The notes below the pieces were generated by a model. The model was not told the origin of the DNA, searched no databases, and saw only the letters and a list, made by a program, of their open reading frames with translations. The position numbers and the translations under genes are program-made. A DNA stretch of 52,194 nucleotides from Actinomycetota bacterium (GTDB lineage: Bacteria; Actinomycetota; Rubrobacteria; Rubrobacterales; Rubrobacteraceae), in the NCBI GenBank assembly GCA_902810695.1, contig CADDYV010000022.1, positions 1 through 52,194 of the forward strand, given 5' to 3'. This document shows, piece by piece, positions 26,037-35,527 of the stretch (position 1 is its first letter; each line of letters opens with the position of its first letter).

Positions 26037-26975
26037 TTACTCGATACGAAGCACGGCTTTGCCGGTGTAGCGCCGGTCGAGAAGGTCTTGGGCGGCTTTT
26101 CCGATGTTGTTCCAGGAATCATCCAGCCCAATATGCGTGTGAAGCCTCCCCTCCGCCACCAGGTGCGCTAGCCGGTCGAGGCCGTCGGAAGCGGGGTTTG
26201 CGCGGACTTCGTGGAAGAGTATGAACCCGTAGAGCCTCGCGCCGCCGGTGCCGTAGAAGCTCCTGATGTCGAAGGTGGCCTCGGTGGAAGCGGAGATCCC
26301 GAACGTCACGCAGGTCCCTTCTGGAGCGAGCATGCCCAGAACATCTCCCAGGATCTCCCCGCCCAGCGACTCCAGCACGAGGTGGTACGGGCCGTACTCC
26401 CGCGCGGCGGATGCGCCTTCTCCGATAGCGACCTCATGCGCACCGGCCTCACGGATCAGAGACTCGTGCTCCGGGCGGCGGATCAGAGCCACCACCCGCG
26501 CTCCGGATTGGCGGGCGAGCTGGATGGCGAAGTATCCTGCTCCGCCCGAGGCGCCGGTTACGAGGACCGTGCGTCCGAGCAGGTTTCCACCTTTCTCCAG
26601 CGCGTAGAGCGCCGTCAAGCCCGCGACCGGCAACGTCGCCGCCTGCTCGAAGGACACACCATCCGGCAGGACGGCGAGAGCGTCAGTCGGTACGGCGGCA
26701 AGCTCCGCCCACCCGCCGGATGAAAGAAACCCCACCACCCGCGAACCGGCTGGCGGTCCGGAACCATCATCCGCCGCGCGCTCGACCGTCCCGGCGAGAT
26801 CCCACCCCGGTCGAAATCCGGCTTCGGCAGTGCTCGCCACCTGGCGCACCTCACCCCGGTTCAGCGAGAATGCCGCAACCCGCACCAGGGCTTCTGAAGG
26901 CGCTGGCGCGGGCTCCTCAACCTCCCGGATAGCCAGGCGCCCCGTTGACTCCGGGTCCACAACAACCACGCGCAT
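26037..26975 (-). CDS. Quinone-oxidoreductase-type zinc-free MDR dehydrogenase
   Basis: A 312-residue medium-chain reductase of the quinone oxidoreductase group. It lacks structural zinc cysteines and has [19 protein letters not shown], and the NADPH-binding [19 protein letters not shown]. It probably reduces quinones or enoyl/enone compounds with NADPH in the cytoplasm. ATG 26975 is preferred over an upstream in-frame TTG because GGAGGG precedes it. It lies between the Usp-like and cupin genes on the same strand. Confidence 0.87.
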   Translation of the reverse strand: MRVVVVDPESTGRLAIREVEEPAPAPSEALVRVAAFSLNRGEVRQVASTAEAGFRPGWDLAGTVERAADDGSGPPAGSRVVGFLSSGGWAELAAVPTDALAVLPDGVSFEQAATLPVAGLTALYALEKGGNLLGRTVLVTGASGGAGYFAIQLARQSGARVVALIRRPEHESLIREAGAHEVAIGEGASAAREYGPYHLVLESLGGEILGDVLGMLAPEGTCVTFGISASTEATFDIRSFYGTGGARLYGFILFHEVRANPASDGLDRLAHLVAEGRLHTHIGLDDSWNNIGKAAQDLLDRRYTGKAVLRIE

Positions 26976-27030
26976 ATCTCCCTCCAAGACTCGTTTTCAG
27001 GAACGGCTCAATTTTACGAGGCAGAAGGGA

Positions 27031-27732
27031 TCAGACCAGAATCACCACGTCGCAGCCCACGTGGTCGGTGACGAACCGGGCCGTGTGTCCCAGGTGATGC
27101 TTCCTGGGTCCGTGTCCCGGCGGTTTATGCGCTTCCGTGGAAGCGCCGCTGGAAGGATCCTGGACAACATGGGCGTGGAGGTGACGACCGTGCCACTCCC
27201 CTGTAGCCGCCACCTGCATCCCCTGGCGGGCAACACTCTGGACCTCGCGTGCCCGGTGCGGCGGGAAGCGGACCTCGGTTCCATCTTCGAGATAGAAGCC
27301 GTCCAGATCTCCGGGCCTGTTCCACCGCCACTCCCGCAGAACTCCCGACACCGTTGCTGGAGCACCGGATTCCTGCGCCCCGCGTCCGACAAATACAACC
27401 CCAACCTCGTGCTCCCGGACCACCCTTACGAGCTCTTGTTCTGGAATCCCTTGCAGGACGAGCATCTCCGTGGTGATGTCGGGACATAGCTCGTCGAGGA
27501 GGGACCCGGCGCTGCTCAAGAGCCCCTCGGCGGCGGTCTTGGCAGCGTGCGCTATCTCCTCCGGAGACCGGGGGCGCCTCCCGAGCAAGCCGAGCATCGA
27601 GAGGTCGTAGCCACGCGAGGCGCGTTCGTCTATGGTGTGCGCCAGTATCACCTCTCCACCCTTCAGGTAGCGGGCGGCGCCCCGGATTACCCTCTCCCAG
27701 TCCCGTTCTTCGACGCATATCAAGGAGCGCAT
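27031..27732 (-). CDS. Universal-stress-like protein with a domain inserted in the nucleotide-binding loop
   Basis: A 233-residue protein. Residues 1-127 have the UspA start (MRSLICVEE, VILAHTID, GIPEQELVRVVREHEVGVVFVGRG). The last 28 residues are the Usp C-terminal end (GPRKHHLGHTARFVTDHV). In ordinary Usp the GxxG-9x-G(S/T) ATP loop joins these directly. Here about 75 residues (128-205) are inserted, with beta-rich text such as DGFYLEDGTEVRFPPH that resembles a small OB-like barrel. Binding of ATP is uncertain. It is between the quinone oxidoreductase and the ArsB-like permease on the minus strand. Confidence 0.72.
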   Translation of the reverse strand: MRSLICVEERDWERVIRGAARYLKGGEVILAHTIDERASRGYDLSMLGLLGRRPRSPEEIAHAAKTAAEGLLSSAGSLLDELCPDITTEMLVLQGIPEQELVRVVREHEVGVVFVGRGAQESGAPATVSGVLREWRWNRPGDLDGFYLEDGTEVRFPPHRAREVQSVARQGMQVAATGEWHGRHLHAHVVQDPSSGASTEAHKPPGHGPRKHHLGHTARFVTDHVGCDVVILV

Positions 27733-27749
27733 GTTACGAGTTTACCCCT

Positions 27750-29018
27750 TCAAACGCCGAAAATCCGCAGCGATATCCAGAGCCCCAGAGCCGCAGCGAG
27801 AAGGATCACGGGAGTAGCGATCACCCCCACCTTGAGGTAGTCCTTCGCCGTAACCTCCATTCCCCGCCCGCGGATGATGGAGAGCCAGATCAGGGTAGCC
27901 AGCGAGCCCACTACGGTGAGGTTCGGTCCGATGTTGGTCCCGAGCAGGGTCGCGTAGGCCGAGGCGGGATGCAACACTCCGCCGGAGAGTCCGTCGAGCG
28001 CCACCACCGTCATCGGGACGTTGTTGATGAGATTCGCACCCAGCGCGGTCCCCGCCGCCACGCTGAGGATCTGCGACAAGTCGTTCCCCGGAGCGGCCGC
28101 CTCGAATGCCCGGTGAACCATCCCCGCGAGCCCGGCGTTCTCCACACCCTGCACCACCAGAAACAGCCCCACCACCAGGACTATGAGCCCCCACGAAACA
28201 GAGCCCGCCACCTCGCGCAGACTGATCCAGCGCCGCGCTCTCGCCGCCGCGACCACGACTATCCCCCCGATGAGCGCCACAACCCCGATCTGGACCCCGA
28301 GAGCCGACGCCACGAAAAACCCCAGCAGCACCACTCCCACGCCGGTCGCCGCCAGCCGGAAAAACGTCGGGTTTTCCGGGATGAACATCGCGGGTTTGTG
28401 CTCGTAGTGTCCCGTGAGATCCCGACGAAAAATCCAGAAGAAAGCCAGGGCGTTAACTACTATGGCCAGGATGGCGGGCAGAAACATTATGATGGTGAAC
28501 CGCACAAACCCAAAGCCGAAAGCGTTGTAGACGAGAAGGTTGGTCAGGTTCGAGACAGGCAAGAAGAGTGAGGCGGTGTTGGCTGTGTAGGTGCAGGCGA
28601 ACATAAACGGAAGCGGTCTCAGGCGCAGCCGGGCCACCATCACGTACACCACCGGTGTGAGCACGATGGCCGTGGAGTCGAGCGAGAGGGCCGCCGTAAC
28701 GATCGTGCCGACCAGGAAAACGAAAGCGTAGAGCCTGCTGACGCTTCCGCCCCCGGCGCGGGAAGCCATCGCCGCCGCCCACTCGAAGAATCCCGCCTTC
28801 TCCGCCACGGCGCTCAAGGCCATCATGCCGACCAGAAACACGAGGGCGTCCTGGGTTTTTAGCAGGATGCCGCCAGCCTGCCGCAGAGATACCAGCCCCA
28901 GAACCAGAACCGCCGCGCCGCCAAGGGCTGCCCACCACGCCTCTCCCACGTTTTTCGGGCGCGTGAGGACGAAGGCCAAGGTAACCACGAAAATGCCTCC
29001 AGCCAGCAGCGCGTCCAC
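27750..29018 (-). CDS. ArsB/NhaD/SLC13-type anion permease
   Basis: A 422-residue membrane protein with about 11 helices of the ion transporter superfamily. It has an internal duplication: TANTASLFLPVSNLTNLLV in the first half and LGANLINNVPMTVVAL plus LLGTNIGPNLTVVGSLATL in the second. These match ArsB-type arsenite efflux and related carboxylate/Na+ carriers. No arsR or arsC is adjacent, so arsenite is only one possible substrate. The start is GTG. Confidence 0.85.
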   Translation of the reverse strand: MDALLAGGIFVVTLAFVLTRPKNVGEAWWAALGGAAVLVLGLVSLRQAGGILLKTQDALVFLVGMMALSAVAEKAGFFEWAAAMASRAGGGSVSRLYAFVFLVGTIVTAALSLDSTAIVLTPVVYVMVARLRLRPLPFMFACTYTANTASLFLPVSNLTNLLVYNAFGFGFVRFTIIMFLPAILAIVVNALAFFWIFRRDLTGHYEHKPAMFIPENPTFFRLAATGVGVVLLGFFVASALGVQIGVVALIGGIVVVAAARARRWISLREVAGSVSWGLIVLVVGLFLVVQGVENAGLAGMVHRAFEAAAPGNDLSQILSVAAGTALGANLINNVPMTVVALDGLSGGVLHPASAYATLLGTNIGPNLTVVGSLATLIWLSIIRGRGMEVTAKDYLKVGVIATPVILLAAALGLWISLRIFGV

Positions 29019-29157
29019 GTTAGAGATGATACACGCGCCCGAAAAGTAAAAACGTGCTCTAAAGAAAACTCGTCCTAACCTTCCCTGTCGAAGCTGCTAT
29101 CTTTGTGCAGGATGCAAAGTTTCGCGCGGTTTCGAGAGAACTTCGGGGGAGCCTGAG

Positions 29158-30234
29158 GTGCGTCCGGTACGCGGGATACTGCGCAACGTCATCTACCTCG
29201 TATCCATCGGGATCGCGCTGCATTTGATCCTGCCTCGCCTGCCGGGCCTGAAGCACTCCGCCCAGCTCGCCCTGCACGCCGCTCCCGTGCTGGTTGCTAT
29301 TGCCTTTGTCTCCGAGGCTCTGAGCGACATATGCTACTCGGAACTGGCCGGGCGTTCGGTAGCTCTTGCGGTGAGAAGTAGGACTTCTCTGAGGGCCAGG
29401 CGCAGGGCCGGTATCGGGTTCTGGTTCATGCTGCGGCTCACGCTCTCCGGGCTTGGGGCATCCCATGTTCTCCCCGGTGGTGGCGCGGCGGCAGCGGCTG
29501 TTACGTTCAGGGCGCTCAAAAACCGGAGGTTGACACCGCAGAGGATAGGGCTGGCGCTCGCGGCGGCTACGGCCCTCGCCTACGGCGCGCTGGGCCTGCT
29601 CCTGACCGGCAGCCTCATCTACATTCTCGCGCGTCACAAGCATGGACCCGTGGGCTCCGGCGCCGCGCTGGTGGCTCTGCTTTTTACGCTAGTTCTCCTG
29701 ATCGGAAGCTACATCGCCCACAGAAACCCGCGACCCATCCGGCGGGCACTGGGGCGTGTGATCTTCCTCGTATGGCGGATATTGCGGCGCAGGCGATCCC
29801 GGAGAGAGGCCAACGAGCGCGCCGGCAGGCTGGTGGAGCAGGTGCGGGGGGAGATCCGGGCGGCGCGCAGGGAGGTTCGAAATCGTCCCGGCGAAGCGGC
29901 CTCGCTCGCCGCGCTGGCCCTCGGCTACTGGGGCTTCGACGCGCTGTGCCTCATCGTGATGTTCCACGCTTTCGGGGTGCCGGCTGGAACCGTCGAGATT
30001 CTCGCGGCCTACGGAATCGCCACCGCGGTAGCCGCGCTGCCGCTGACGCCCGGAGGCATAGGGGTTTTCGAGACGACCGTGCTCGCCACTCTCGCCCTGC
30101 TCGGCGTGGGCTCCGACGCCACGATACCCGTCCTCGGCTACCGGATCTTCAACTTCTGGCTGCCCATACCGCTGGCCGCGATTCTCTACCCGACGCTCCG
30201 GATCAGGCTCAAAAAACCCATCAGGGTCAGGTAA
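29158..30234 (+). CDS. Lysylphosphatidylglycerol synthase TM/UPF0104 flippase-like protein
   Basis: A 358-residue protein with about eight membrane segments, matching the LPG_synthase_TM (AglD/MprF N-terminal) family. The most typical block is near the end: AALPLTPGGIGVFETTVLATLALLGVG. A basic cytoplasmic loop (RRRRSRREANER) interrupts the middle. Such proteins translocate or anchor lipids in the membrane. The GTG start is supported by GGGGGAG 6 nt upstream. It is followed by prsW, probably as a two-gene operon. Confidence 0.83.
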   Translation: MRPVRGILRNVIYLVSIGIALHLILPRLPGLKHSAQLALHAAPVLVAIAFVSEALSDICYSELAGRSVALAVRSRTSLRARRRAGIGFWFMLRLTLSGLGASHVLPGGGAAAAAVTFRALKNRRLTPQRIGLALAAATALAYGALGLLLTGSLIYILARHKHGPVGSGAALVALLFTLVLLIGSYIAHRNPRPIRRALGRVIFLVWRILRRRRSRREANERAGRLVEQVRGEIRAARREVRNRPGEAASLAALALGYWGFDALCLIVMFHAFGVPAGTVEILAAYGIATAVAALPLTPGGIGVFETTVLATLALLGVGSDATIPVLGYRIFNFWLPIPLAAILYPTLRIRLKKPIRVR

Positions 30235-30323
30235 GAACCAGAAGAGATTTTCAGGCCGGGAAAATAGCGGGAGACTATACTACCCGCAGAGCGTTATCCA
30301 CTAAATCAGCCGTGGAGGAACGG

Positions 30324-31133
30324 GTGGGTCTCATCAGGCGCAGGTGGTTCCAGATCTTCGCGAGCGGTCTGGTGTTGCTCTACCTCGTCGAGCGCGCGCT
30401 CGTGAGCACCGGAAACCCGAATTATGTTCCCTCGGTCATCCTGCTCGGGGCCTTTCTCGTCCCCGTGAGCTTCACCACCTACCTATATGAGCGGCTCCCC
30501 GACTGGGAGGTTTCTCTCCCTTCGCTCTTCGTGTGCTTTCTGTGGGGCGGGGTCGTGGGGACGGTTGTGGCCGGATCTCTGGAGTACCGGGTGCTCCTGA
30601 ACCTGGGCTTCGTGCCGTTGCTGGGGGTTGGTTTGATCGAGGAAGCCGCCAAGCTCATCGTCCCCGTGGTTTTCTACCTTCTGTGCCGGTATCGCTCGGA
30701 GGCTGACGGGATAGTGCTCGGCGTCGCCACGGCGATGGGTTTCGCAGCTCTGGAGACGATGGGCTACGGGTTCGTCACCCTGCTCCGCTCCGGAGGGAAT
30801 CTCGGTGTGCTCGACAGCGTGCTCCTGGTACGCGGCTTGATGTCTCCCGCCGGACACGCCGCCTGGACAGGGCTGGTGTGCGCCGTGTTGTGGCGCGAGC
30901 GGGCGAAGGCCGGGCGTCCGGTGCTGAACTGGCGCGTCGTCGGAGCATTCGTTACGGCGGTAATCCTGCACGCCCTGTGGGACACCTTCAACAGCCTGAG
31001 CAGCCCAGGAATCATCGGCTGGTCCATCGTTGAGCTTCTGAGCCTGGCAGTGGCGCTGGTGAGCCTGACGCTCCTGATCCTGCGCGTGAGGGAAGCAAGC
31101 AAGGCGCCCATCCCAAACGCCTCGCAGACGTGA
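30324..31133 (+). CDS. PrsW-family intramembrane metalloprotease
   Basis: A 269-residue membrane protein of the PrsW/CAAX-protease-like group, with several helices. The presumed active-site elements are GLIEEAAKLIVPV (the Glu pair), ALETMGYGF, SPAGHAAWTG and LHALWDTFN (conserved His). PrsW in Bacillus starts anti-sigma-factor cleavage, but no anti-sigma gene is nearby. GTG 30324 is preceded by GGAGG at 5 nt; the frame upstream belongs to the overlapping flippase gene. Confidence 0.85.
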   Translation: MGLIRRRWFQIFASGLVLLYLVERALVSTGNPNYVPSVILLGAFLVPVSFTTYLYERLPDWEVSLPSLFVCFLWGGVVGTVVAGSLEYRVLLNLGFVPLLGVGLIEEAAKLIVPVVFYLLCRYRSEADGIVLGVATAMGFAALETMGYGFVTLLRSGGNLGVLDSVLLVRGLMSPAGHAAWTGLVCAVLWRERAKAGRPVLNWRVVGAFVTAVILHALWDTFNSLSSPGIIGWSIVELLSLAVALVSLTLLILRVREASKAPIPNASQT

Positions 31134-31225
31134 GCCGGGACCATCCCTCTCTCCGCACGCTGCCAAGAACGCGCGTAAAATGCCTGTTGGCCTCGCATAT
31201 AAAAATCGGGGAAGGAGCTACCTGC

Positions 31226-32551
31226 ATGTCGCAGAATGAGAACAACCTGATCCACCAGGCGAAGAAGGTTCTGGAGTTCAACTGGACCGGGGAGTACACG
31301 ATGCCCGGTCCCAGGCTCTACCCCCACCAGTGGTCTTGGGACTCGGCCCTGATCGCCATCGGCTACGCCCACTACGACACCAACCGGGCGATTCAGGAAC
31401 TCTCGCACCTCTTCGAGAGCCAGTGGAAGAACGGGCTTCTGCCCCAGATCGTATTCAACCCGCATTTCGGCGGCTACTTCCCCGGCCCCGGCTTCTGGCA
31501 CGCCCAGGAGAGCCCCGACGCCCCCAAAGACCGCAAGACCAGCGGCGTCGTCCTGCCACCGGTCCACGCCACCGCCGTCCTGTACGTCTACCGTCACGCC
31601 GCAGACGAGGAGAAGGCCCGGAGGTTTCTCGAATACTCCTACCCACACCTTTCTGCCTGGCACGAGTACCTCTACCGCGATAGAGATTCCGAAGACGAAG
31701 GACTCGTCTACATCCGGCATCCGTGGGAGAGCGGGATGGACAACTCCCCGATGTGGGACGCCATCATGCAGCGGTTGCAGCTCCGCCCGAGTGAGATCCC
31801 GAAGTACAAGCGCGCCGACACCCATACAGTCTCGCCCGCCGACAGGCCGACCAGCGCGGCTTACGACCGCTTCGCCTGGCTGGTGAGGTTCTTCGCCGAC
31901 CGCGAGTACGATGAGGCCCGTATCCGCGAAGATTGTCCGTTTCTCGTGCAGGATGTGCTCTTCAACACGCTGCTGTGCAAGTCCTGTGAAGATCTGGCGG
32001 AGATCGCACGCATCCTGGGCGAAGATCCTTCCCCGCACGCGCAGCGATCACAGAAGACCGCCCAGGCCATAAACCAGAAACTCTGGGACGAGAAGCACGG
32101 TGTCTACCTCGACTACGATCTCCAGCAGAACTACCCTATCCGGGTCTACTTCACGGCCAACTTCTCGCCCCTCTACGCCGGAATCCCGGAAGCGAAACAG
32201 GCCGAGCAGATGGTTGACGCGCTGGAGAACGCCGGGTTCTATCTCTCCGACAAAAACGTAACACCCCTGCCCAGCTACGACATGCACGGCTTCGGGTTCT
32301 CGCCGGTGCAATATTGGCGGGGTCCGGTCTGGATCAACATAAACTGGTTTCTGATGAACGGGCTCAGGCGTTACGGCTACGACAAGCAGGCCGAGCACCT
32401 GCGGCAGACTATCACTGATCTCTGCGAGCAGGAGGGCTTCCACGAATATTTCGATCCCGTCTCCGGAGAAGGGCACGGCTCGGACTTCTTCTCGTGGTCG
32501 GCGGCGCTCTACCTGGACGCAGTGCTCGCTAACGATAAAAAGGAGGGCTGA
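31226..32551 (+). CDS. GH63-type glycosidase, mannosylglycerate/glucosylglycerate hydrolase-like
   Basis: A 441-residue (alpha/alpha)6-barrel enzyme. Motifs QWSWDSALIAIGYAHYD, RHPWESGMDNSPMWD and QYWRGPVWININW are those of the GH63 mannosylglycerate hydrolase group known from Thermus and Rubrobacter. It probably hydrolyses compatible solutes (2-O-mannosyl- or 2-O-glucosyl-glycerate) to sugar and glycerate in the cytoplasm. There is no signal peptide. ATG 31226 has AAGGAG upstream. The next gene, a glucose-dehydrogenase-like SDR, overlaps its stop by 1 nt (TGATG), which hints that the released sugar is oxidised. Confidence 0.85.
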   Translation: MSQNENNLIHQAKKVLEFNWTGEYTMPGPRLYPHQWSWDSALIAIGYAHYDTNRAIQELSHLFESQWKNGLLPQIVFNPHFGGYFPGPGFWHAQESPDAPKDRKTSGVVLPPVHATAVLYVYRHAADEEKARRFLEYSYPHLSAWHEYLYRDRDSEDEGLVYIRHPWESGMDNSPMWDAIMQRLQLRPSEIPKYKRADTHTVSPADRPTSAAYDRFAWLVRFFADREYDEARIREDCPFLVQDVLFNTLLCKSCEDLAEIARILGEDPSPHAQRSQKTAQAINQKLWDEKHGVYLDYDLQQNYPIRVYFTANFSPLYAGIPEAKQAEQMVDALENAGFYLSDKNVTPLPSYDMHGFGFSPVQYWRGPVWININWFLMNGLRRYGYDKQAEHLRQTITDLCEQEGFHEYFDPVSGEGHGSDFFSWSAALYLDAVLANDKKEG

Positions 32552-33318
32552 TGCAGCTGGAGAACAAGGTCGCCATCGTCACAGGCTCCTCGCTGGGGAT
32601 CGGCAAAGCCATCGCGATGGCCTTCGGCAAAGAGGGAGCTTCGGTTACCGTAGACTACCGCAGCCACCCCGACGAGGCAAAAGAGGCAGTCCAGGAGATC
32701 GAGAAGGTCGGGGCCAGGGCGATCTCCGTCCAGGCCGACGTATCCAAACCGGAGGACATCAAAAGCCTCATCCAGAAGACCGTCGAGGAGTTCGGGCGGC
32801 TGGACATCATGGTGAACAACGCTGGCATCGAGGAGAAGGTGCCATTTCTGGAGACGCCGCTGGAACTGTGGGAGAAGGTGATCTCCGTGAACCTCACCGG
32901 GGTGTGGCTGTGCTGCCAGGAGGCGGCCAAACAGATGGTCTCCCAGGGCGATGGCGGGCGCATCATCAACATCTCCTCGATACACGAAGAGATAACCATG
33001 CCCACCAACGCCCCCTACTGCGCGGCCAAAGGGGGTCTGAAGATGCTGATGCGTACCATAGCCGTAGAGCTCGCGCCACACGGCATCACGGTCAACAACA
33101 TCGGCCCCGGCGCCATCGAGACCCCGATCAACCGGAACCTCAAAGAAAACCCCGAGCAGATGAAGGAGTTGCTAGGCGAGATACCGCTGGGCCGTATCGG
33201 CCAGCCCGAGGACGTGGCATCGCTCGCGACGTTTCTCGCCTCGGACGCCGCCTCCTACATTACCGGCAGCACCTACTTCGTAGACGGCGGCATGATGCGC
33301 CAGTCGGGTAGCCTGTAG
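32551..33318 (+). CDS. SDR-family dehydrogenase, glucose 1-dehydrogenase-like
   Basis: A 255-residue classical short-chain dehydrogenase: cofactor motif TGSSLGIGKA, NNAG at about residue 90, catalytic Ser in NISSIHE and YCAAK. The tail GSTYFVDGGMMRQSG is typical of glucose 1-dehydrogenases. It is translationally coupled to the GH63 gene. Oxidation of glucose or another sugar released by that enzyme is inferred; the SDR substrate cannot be fixed from sequence. Confidence 0.88.
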   Translation: MQLENKVAIVTGSSLGIGKAIAMAFGKEGASVTVDYRSHPDEAKEAVQEIEKVGARAISVQADVSKPEDIKSLIQKTVEEFGRLDIMVNNAGIEEKVPFLETPLELWEKVISVNLTGVWLCCQEAAKQMVSQGDGGRIINISSIHEEITMPTNAPYCAAKGGLKMLMRTIAVELAPHGITVNNIGPGAIETPINRNLKENPEQMKELLGEIPLGRIGQPEDVASLATFLASDAASYITGSTYFVDGGMMRQSGSL

Positions 33319-33342
33319 GAAGATCTGCGGGAGCAGATCTTC
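33319..33342. terminator. Bidirectional hairpin between convergent genes
   Basis: GAAGATCTGC and GCAGATCTTC form a perfect 10-bp stem with a GGGA loop, starting on the base after the SDR stop (33318) and 18 nt before the convergent 33360 stop. There is no T run, so it may act in both directions as a structural or Rho-assisted end. Confidence 0.7.
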
Positions 33343-33359
33343 AGGCATCCGGGATAGAG

Positions 33360-33767
33360 TCAGGAGCTTTCGCCTTCCTCCCTCTCGGCTGCCCTTGATT
33401 GGCTCTGTCCGCGTTGTTGCTGCATGTCCCTGAGCATGGCCGTAACCAGCGGCAGGAGCACCTGCTCGATGTTGTTGTCCTGGCCGCCAGCAACCTCCTG
33501 ACTTTGAACCTGCGGAGGTTCGGGTTTGGCGCGTTTCTCGATTATTCCGCGCGCCCTCAATTCTCCGACCAGGCTCAGGGCGTACATGATGAGTCCCACC
33601 AGGGAGACCAGGATCAGAGCGATACCGGTCCAGAAGTCTGTTTTGGTGGCGTCAGCCCAGTTTGCACCCGAGGGCTGGTAGCCCTGGGCGAAGGGCGCGA
33701 GCATCAGCCACAGCCCTCCCAGGACGCCGAGCAGCGCGCCGACTCCTCCAACCACGTATTTCGTCAA
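33360..33767 (-). CDS. Small two-helix membrane protein with acidic cytoplasmic tail
   Basis: A 135-residue protein with two membrane helices (about residues 4-27 and 47-68) and a polar tail rich in Gln and Glu. I do not recognise a firm family. The TTG start overlaps the stop of the exporter gene (TTGA), so it is translationally coupled to the second exporter of the marR operon. It may assist or regulate that exporter, but this is only context. Confidence 0.6.
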   Translation of the reverse strand: MTKYVVGGVGALLGVLGGLWLMLAPFAQGYQPSGANWADATKTDFWTGIALILVSLVGLIMYALSLVGELRARGIIEKRAKPEPPQVQSQEVAGGQDNNIEQVLLPLVTAMLRDMQQQRGQSQSRAAEREEGESS

Positions 33768-35482
33768 TCTCTTTCCTCCCCTTCTCTTTCGGGTGCAGCT
33801 TTCTGCTTGTTCGAGAGGTAACTCCTCAGTAACCTGAAAGATAGAGGCTTGAGGATCTCCTCTCCGGCTTTCTTCGCCAGATCCTCCCGCCGCGAAGTCT
33901 CTCCGCTGGACTCGACGAGTTCGGAGGCGGCCTGGATCAGGTTCGGTGAGTCTCCGTTGGCCTCCTCTATCCTGCGGGCGGCGTACGCCAGGGTTACACC
34001 GGCGAGCAGTTCCTCCTCATCGGATACACCGTTCCGGCGGGCGGCCTCTCGTCCTTTTCGCGGGGCTTTCTTACCACGCACCAGGCTGGCGATAACGCCC
34101 AGAGCGCAGACCGCAACCGCGAAATACAGGGCGTCGTGGATAGAGAGGATGAGGGCGTCGCGGTGAGCGATAGGAGGAGACAAGCTCCGGCTGAGTTCCT
34201 TGATATGCACCGGGATGCGGCTGGCGAGGATCGCACCTCCTGCGGCCACTCCGAAGACCTGTCCCGTTATACGCATCTGGGCGACGGTCCCGGAGGCTGT
34301 TCCCAGGCGCGGTCTGGGCACTGAGCCTAGGATGGAACTCTGGTTGGGGCTGCTGAAGACTCCGAGCCCGAACCCGATCGTGGCGAATCTCCAGATGAGG
34401 CTCCAGCCGCCTGTGTGCGCGTCCACGCTGGTGAGCGAGAAGAGCCCCAGAGCGGTAATCGCCAGTCCTGCGGTCTCCAGAAATCTGCTTCCTATCCGGT
34501 CGGAGAGTGCCCCGCTGAACGGCGCGACTATCAGGGTGCTCAGGGAGAGCGGCGTGAAGAGCAGCCCGGCTTCGAGCACCGAGTAGCTCTGCCCGCGCTG
34601 GAGGTAGAACGGCATCAGAAACGTCGCTATGAACAGCCCTACGAAGATCACGAGCAGGCTGAGGCTGCCGACCGAAAAGTTGCGGATGGCGAAGAGGCGG
34701 AGGTCGAACATCGGCTGGCGCTTCTGCAACTCGACTGCGACGAAGGAGACCCCGAGCATTGCGAAGGCGGCGAAGAGTAAAAGGACGCGCGCGCTCCCCC
34801 ATCCCCAGTCTTTACCCTCGATCACGGCCAGAAGCAGGGATAGAAGCCCCAGACCTGCCAGAAGAGCGCCGGGAACATCGAGGCGCTGGCTGCCCCTGCG
34901 CCCGCCGGGAGAGAGCACCTTTAGAGCCCAGATCACCCCGAACAATCCGATGGGCAAGTTTACGAAGAAGATCCAGCGCCATGAGAACCACTCGGTCAGG
35001 ATGCCACCCAGAGTAGGCCCCAGCGAGAGTCCCACGGAGACGCTCACGGCGTTCAAGCCCAGAGCTTTGCCCCGCTCGGTGGGCGGGAAAGCCGCGGTAA
35101 CTATCGCCGGGCCGACGGCCTGTATCATGGCGTAACCCACGCCCTGCGCGACCCTCAGGGCGGTAAGCTCTCCGACGCTCTGCGCGATCCCGCACAGGGT
35201 GCCCGCTGCGGTGAAGAGCGCGAAGCCGCCTACATATACCCTCTTGTAGCCGAAGATGTCACCCAGCCGCCCGAAGGTGAGCAGCAGGCTGCCCGCGACG
35301 AGCAGGTAGGCCACCACGATCCACTCGATGTCCGATATCCCGACCCCGAAATCCTTCGCGATCGGTGGCAGGGAAATATTGACGATGCTGCCGCCGAGCG
35401 TGCTGATAAAGGTCCCGATGGAGATCGCAGAGAGTACGATCCACTTTCGGCTTTCCGTAGTTGGCACCTGCGCAGAGGTCAC
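33764..35482 (-). CDS. DHA2-type MFS multidrug exporter (14 TM) with C-terminal tail domain
   Basis: A 572-residue EmrB/QacA-type proton antiporter with 14 predicted helices: motif A FGRLGDIFGYKRVYVGG and motif C GYAMIQAVGPAIVTAAFPPTERG. After the last helix comes a cytoplasmic tail of about 110 residues that contains LLAGVTLAYAARRIEEANG and PNLIQAASELV. The same tail occurs in the neighbouring exporter. It probably exports hydrophobic or amphipathic compounds. It is the third gene of the marR operon. Confidence 0.9.
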   Translation of the reverse strand: MTSAQVPTTESRKWIVLSAISIGTFISTLGGSIVNISLPPIAKDFGVGISDIEWIVVAYLLVAGSLLLTFGRLGDIFGYKRVYVGGFALFTAAGTLCGIAQSVGELTALRVAQGVGYAMIQAVGPAIVTAAFPPTERGKALGLNAVSVSVGLSLGPTLGGILTEWFSWRWIFFVNLPIGLFGVIWALKVLSPGGRRGSQRLDVPGALLAGLGLLSLLLAVIEGKDWGWGSARVLLLFAAFAMLGVSFVAVELQKRQPMFDLRLFAIRNFSVGSLSLLVIFVGLFIATFLMPFYLQRGQSYSVLEAGLLFTPLSLSTLIVAPFSGALSDRIGSRFLETAGLAITALGLFSLTSVDAHTGGWSLIWRFATIGFGLGVFSSPNQSSILGSVPRPRLGTASGTVAQMRITGQVFGVAAGGAILASRIPVHIKELSRSLSPPIAHRDALILSIHDALYFAVAVCALGVIASLVRGKKAPRKGREAARRNGVSDEEELLAGVTLAYAARRIEEANGDSPNLIQAASELVESSGETSRREDLAKKAGEEILKPLSFRLLRSYLSNKQKAAPEREGEERD

Positions 35483-35527
35483 TATCGCCTTCCTTCGGAG
35501 ATCCGCGAGAAGCGAAGCTCTATCCGG

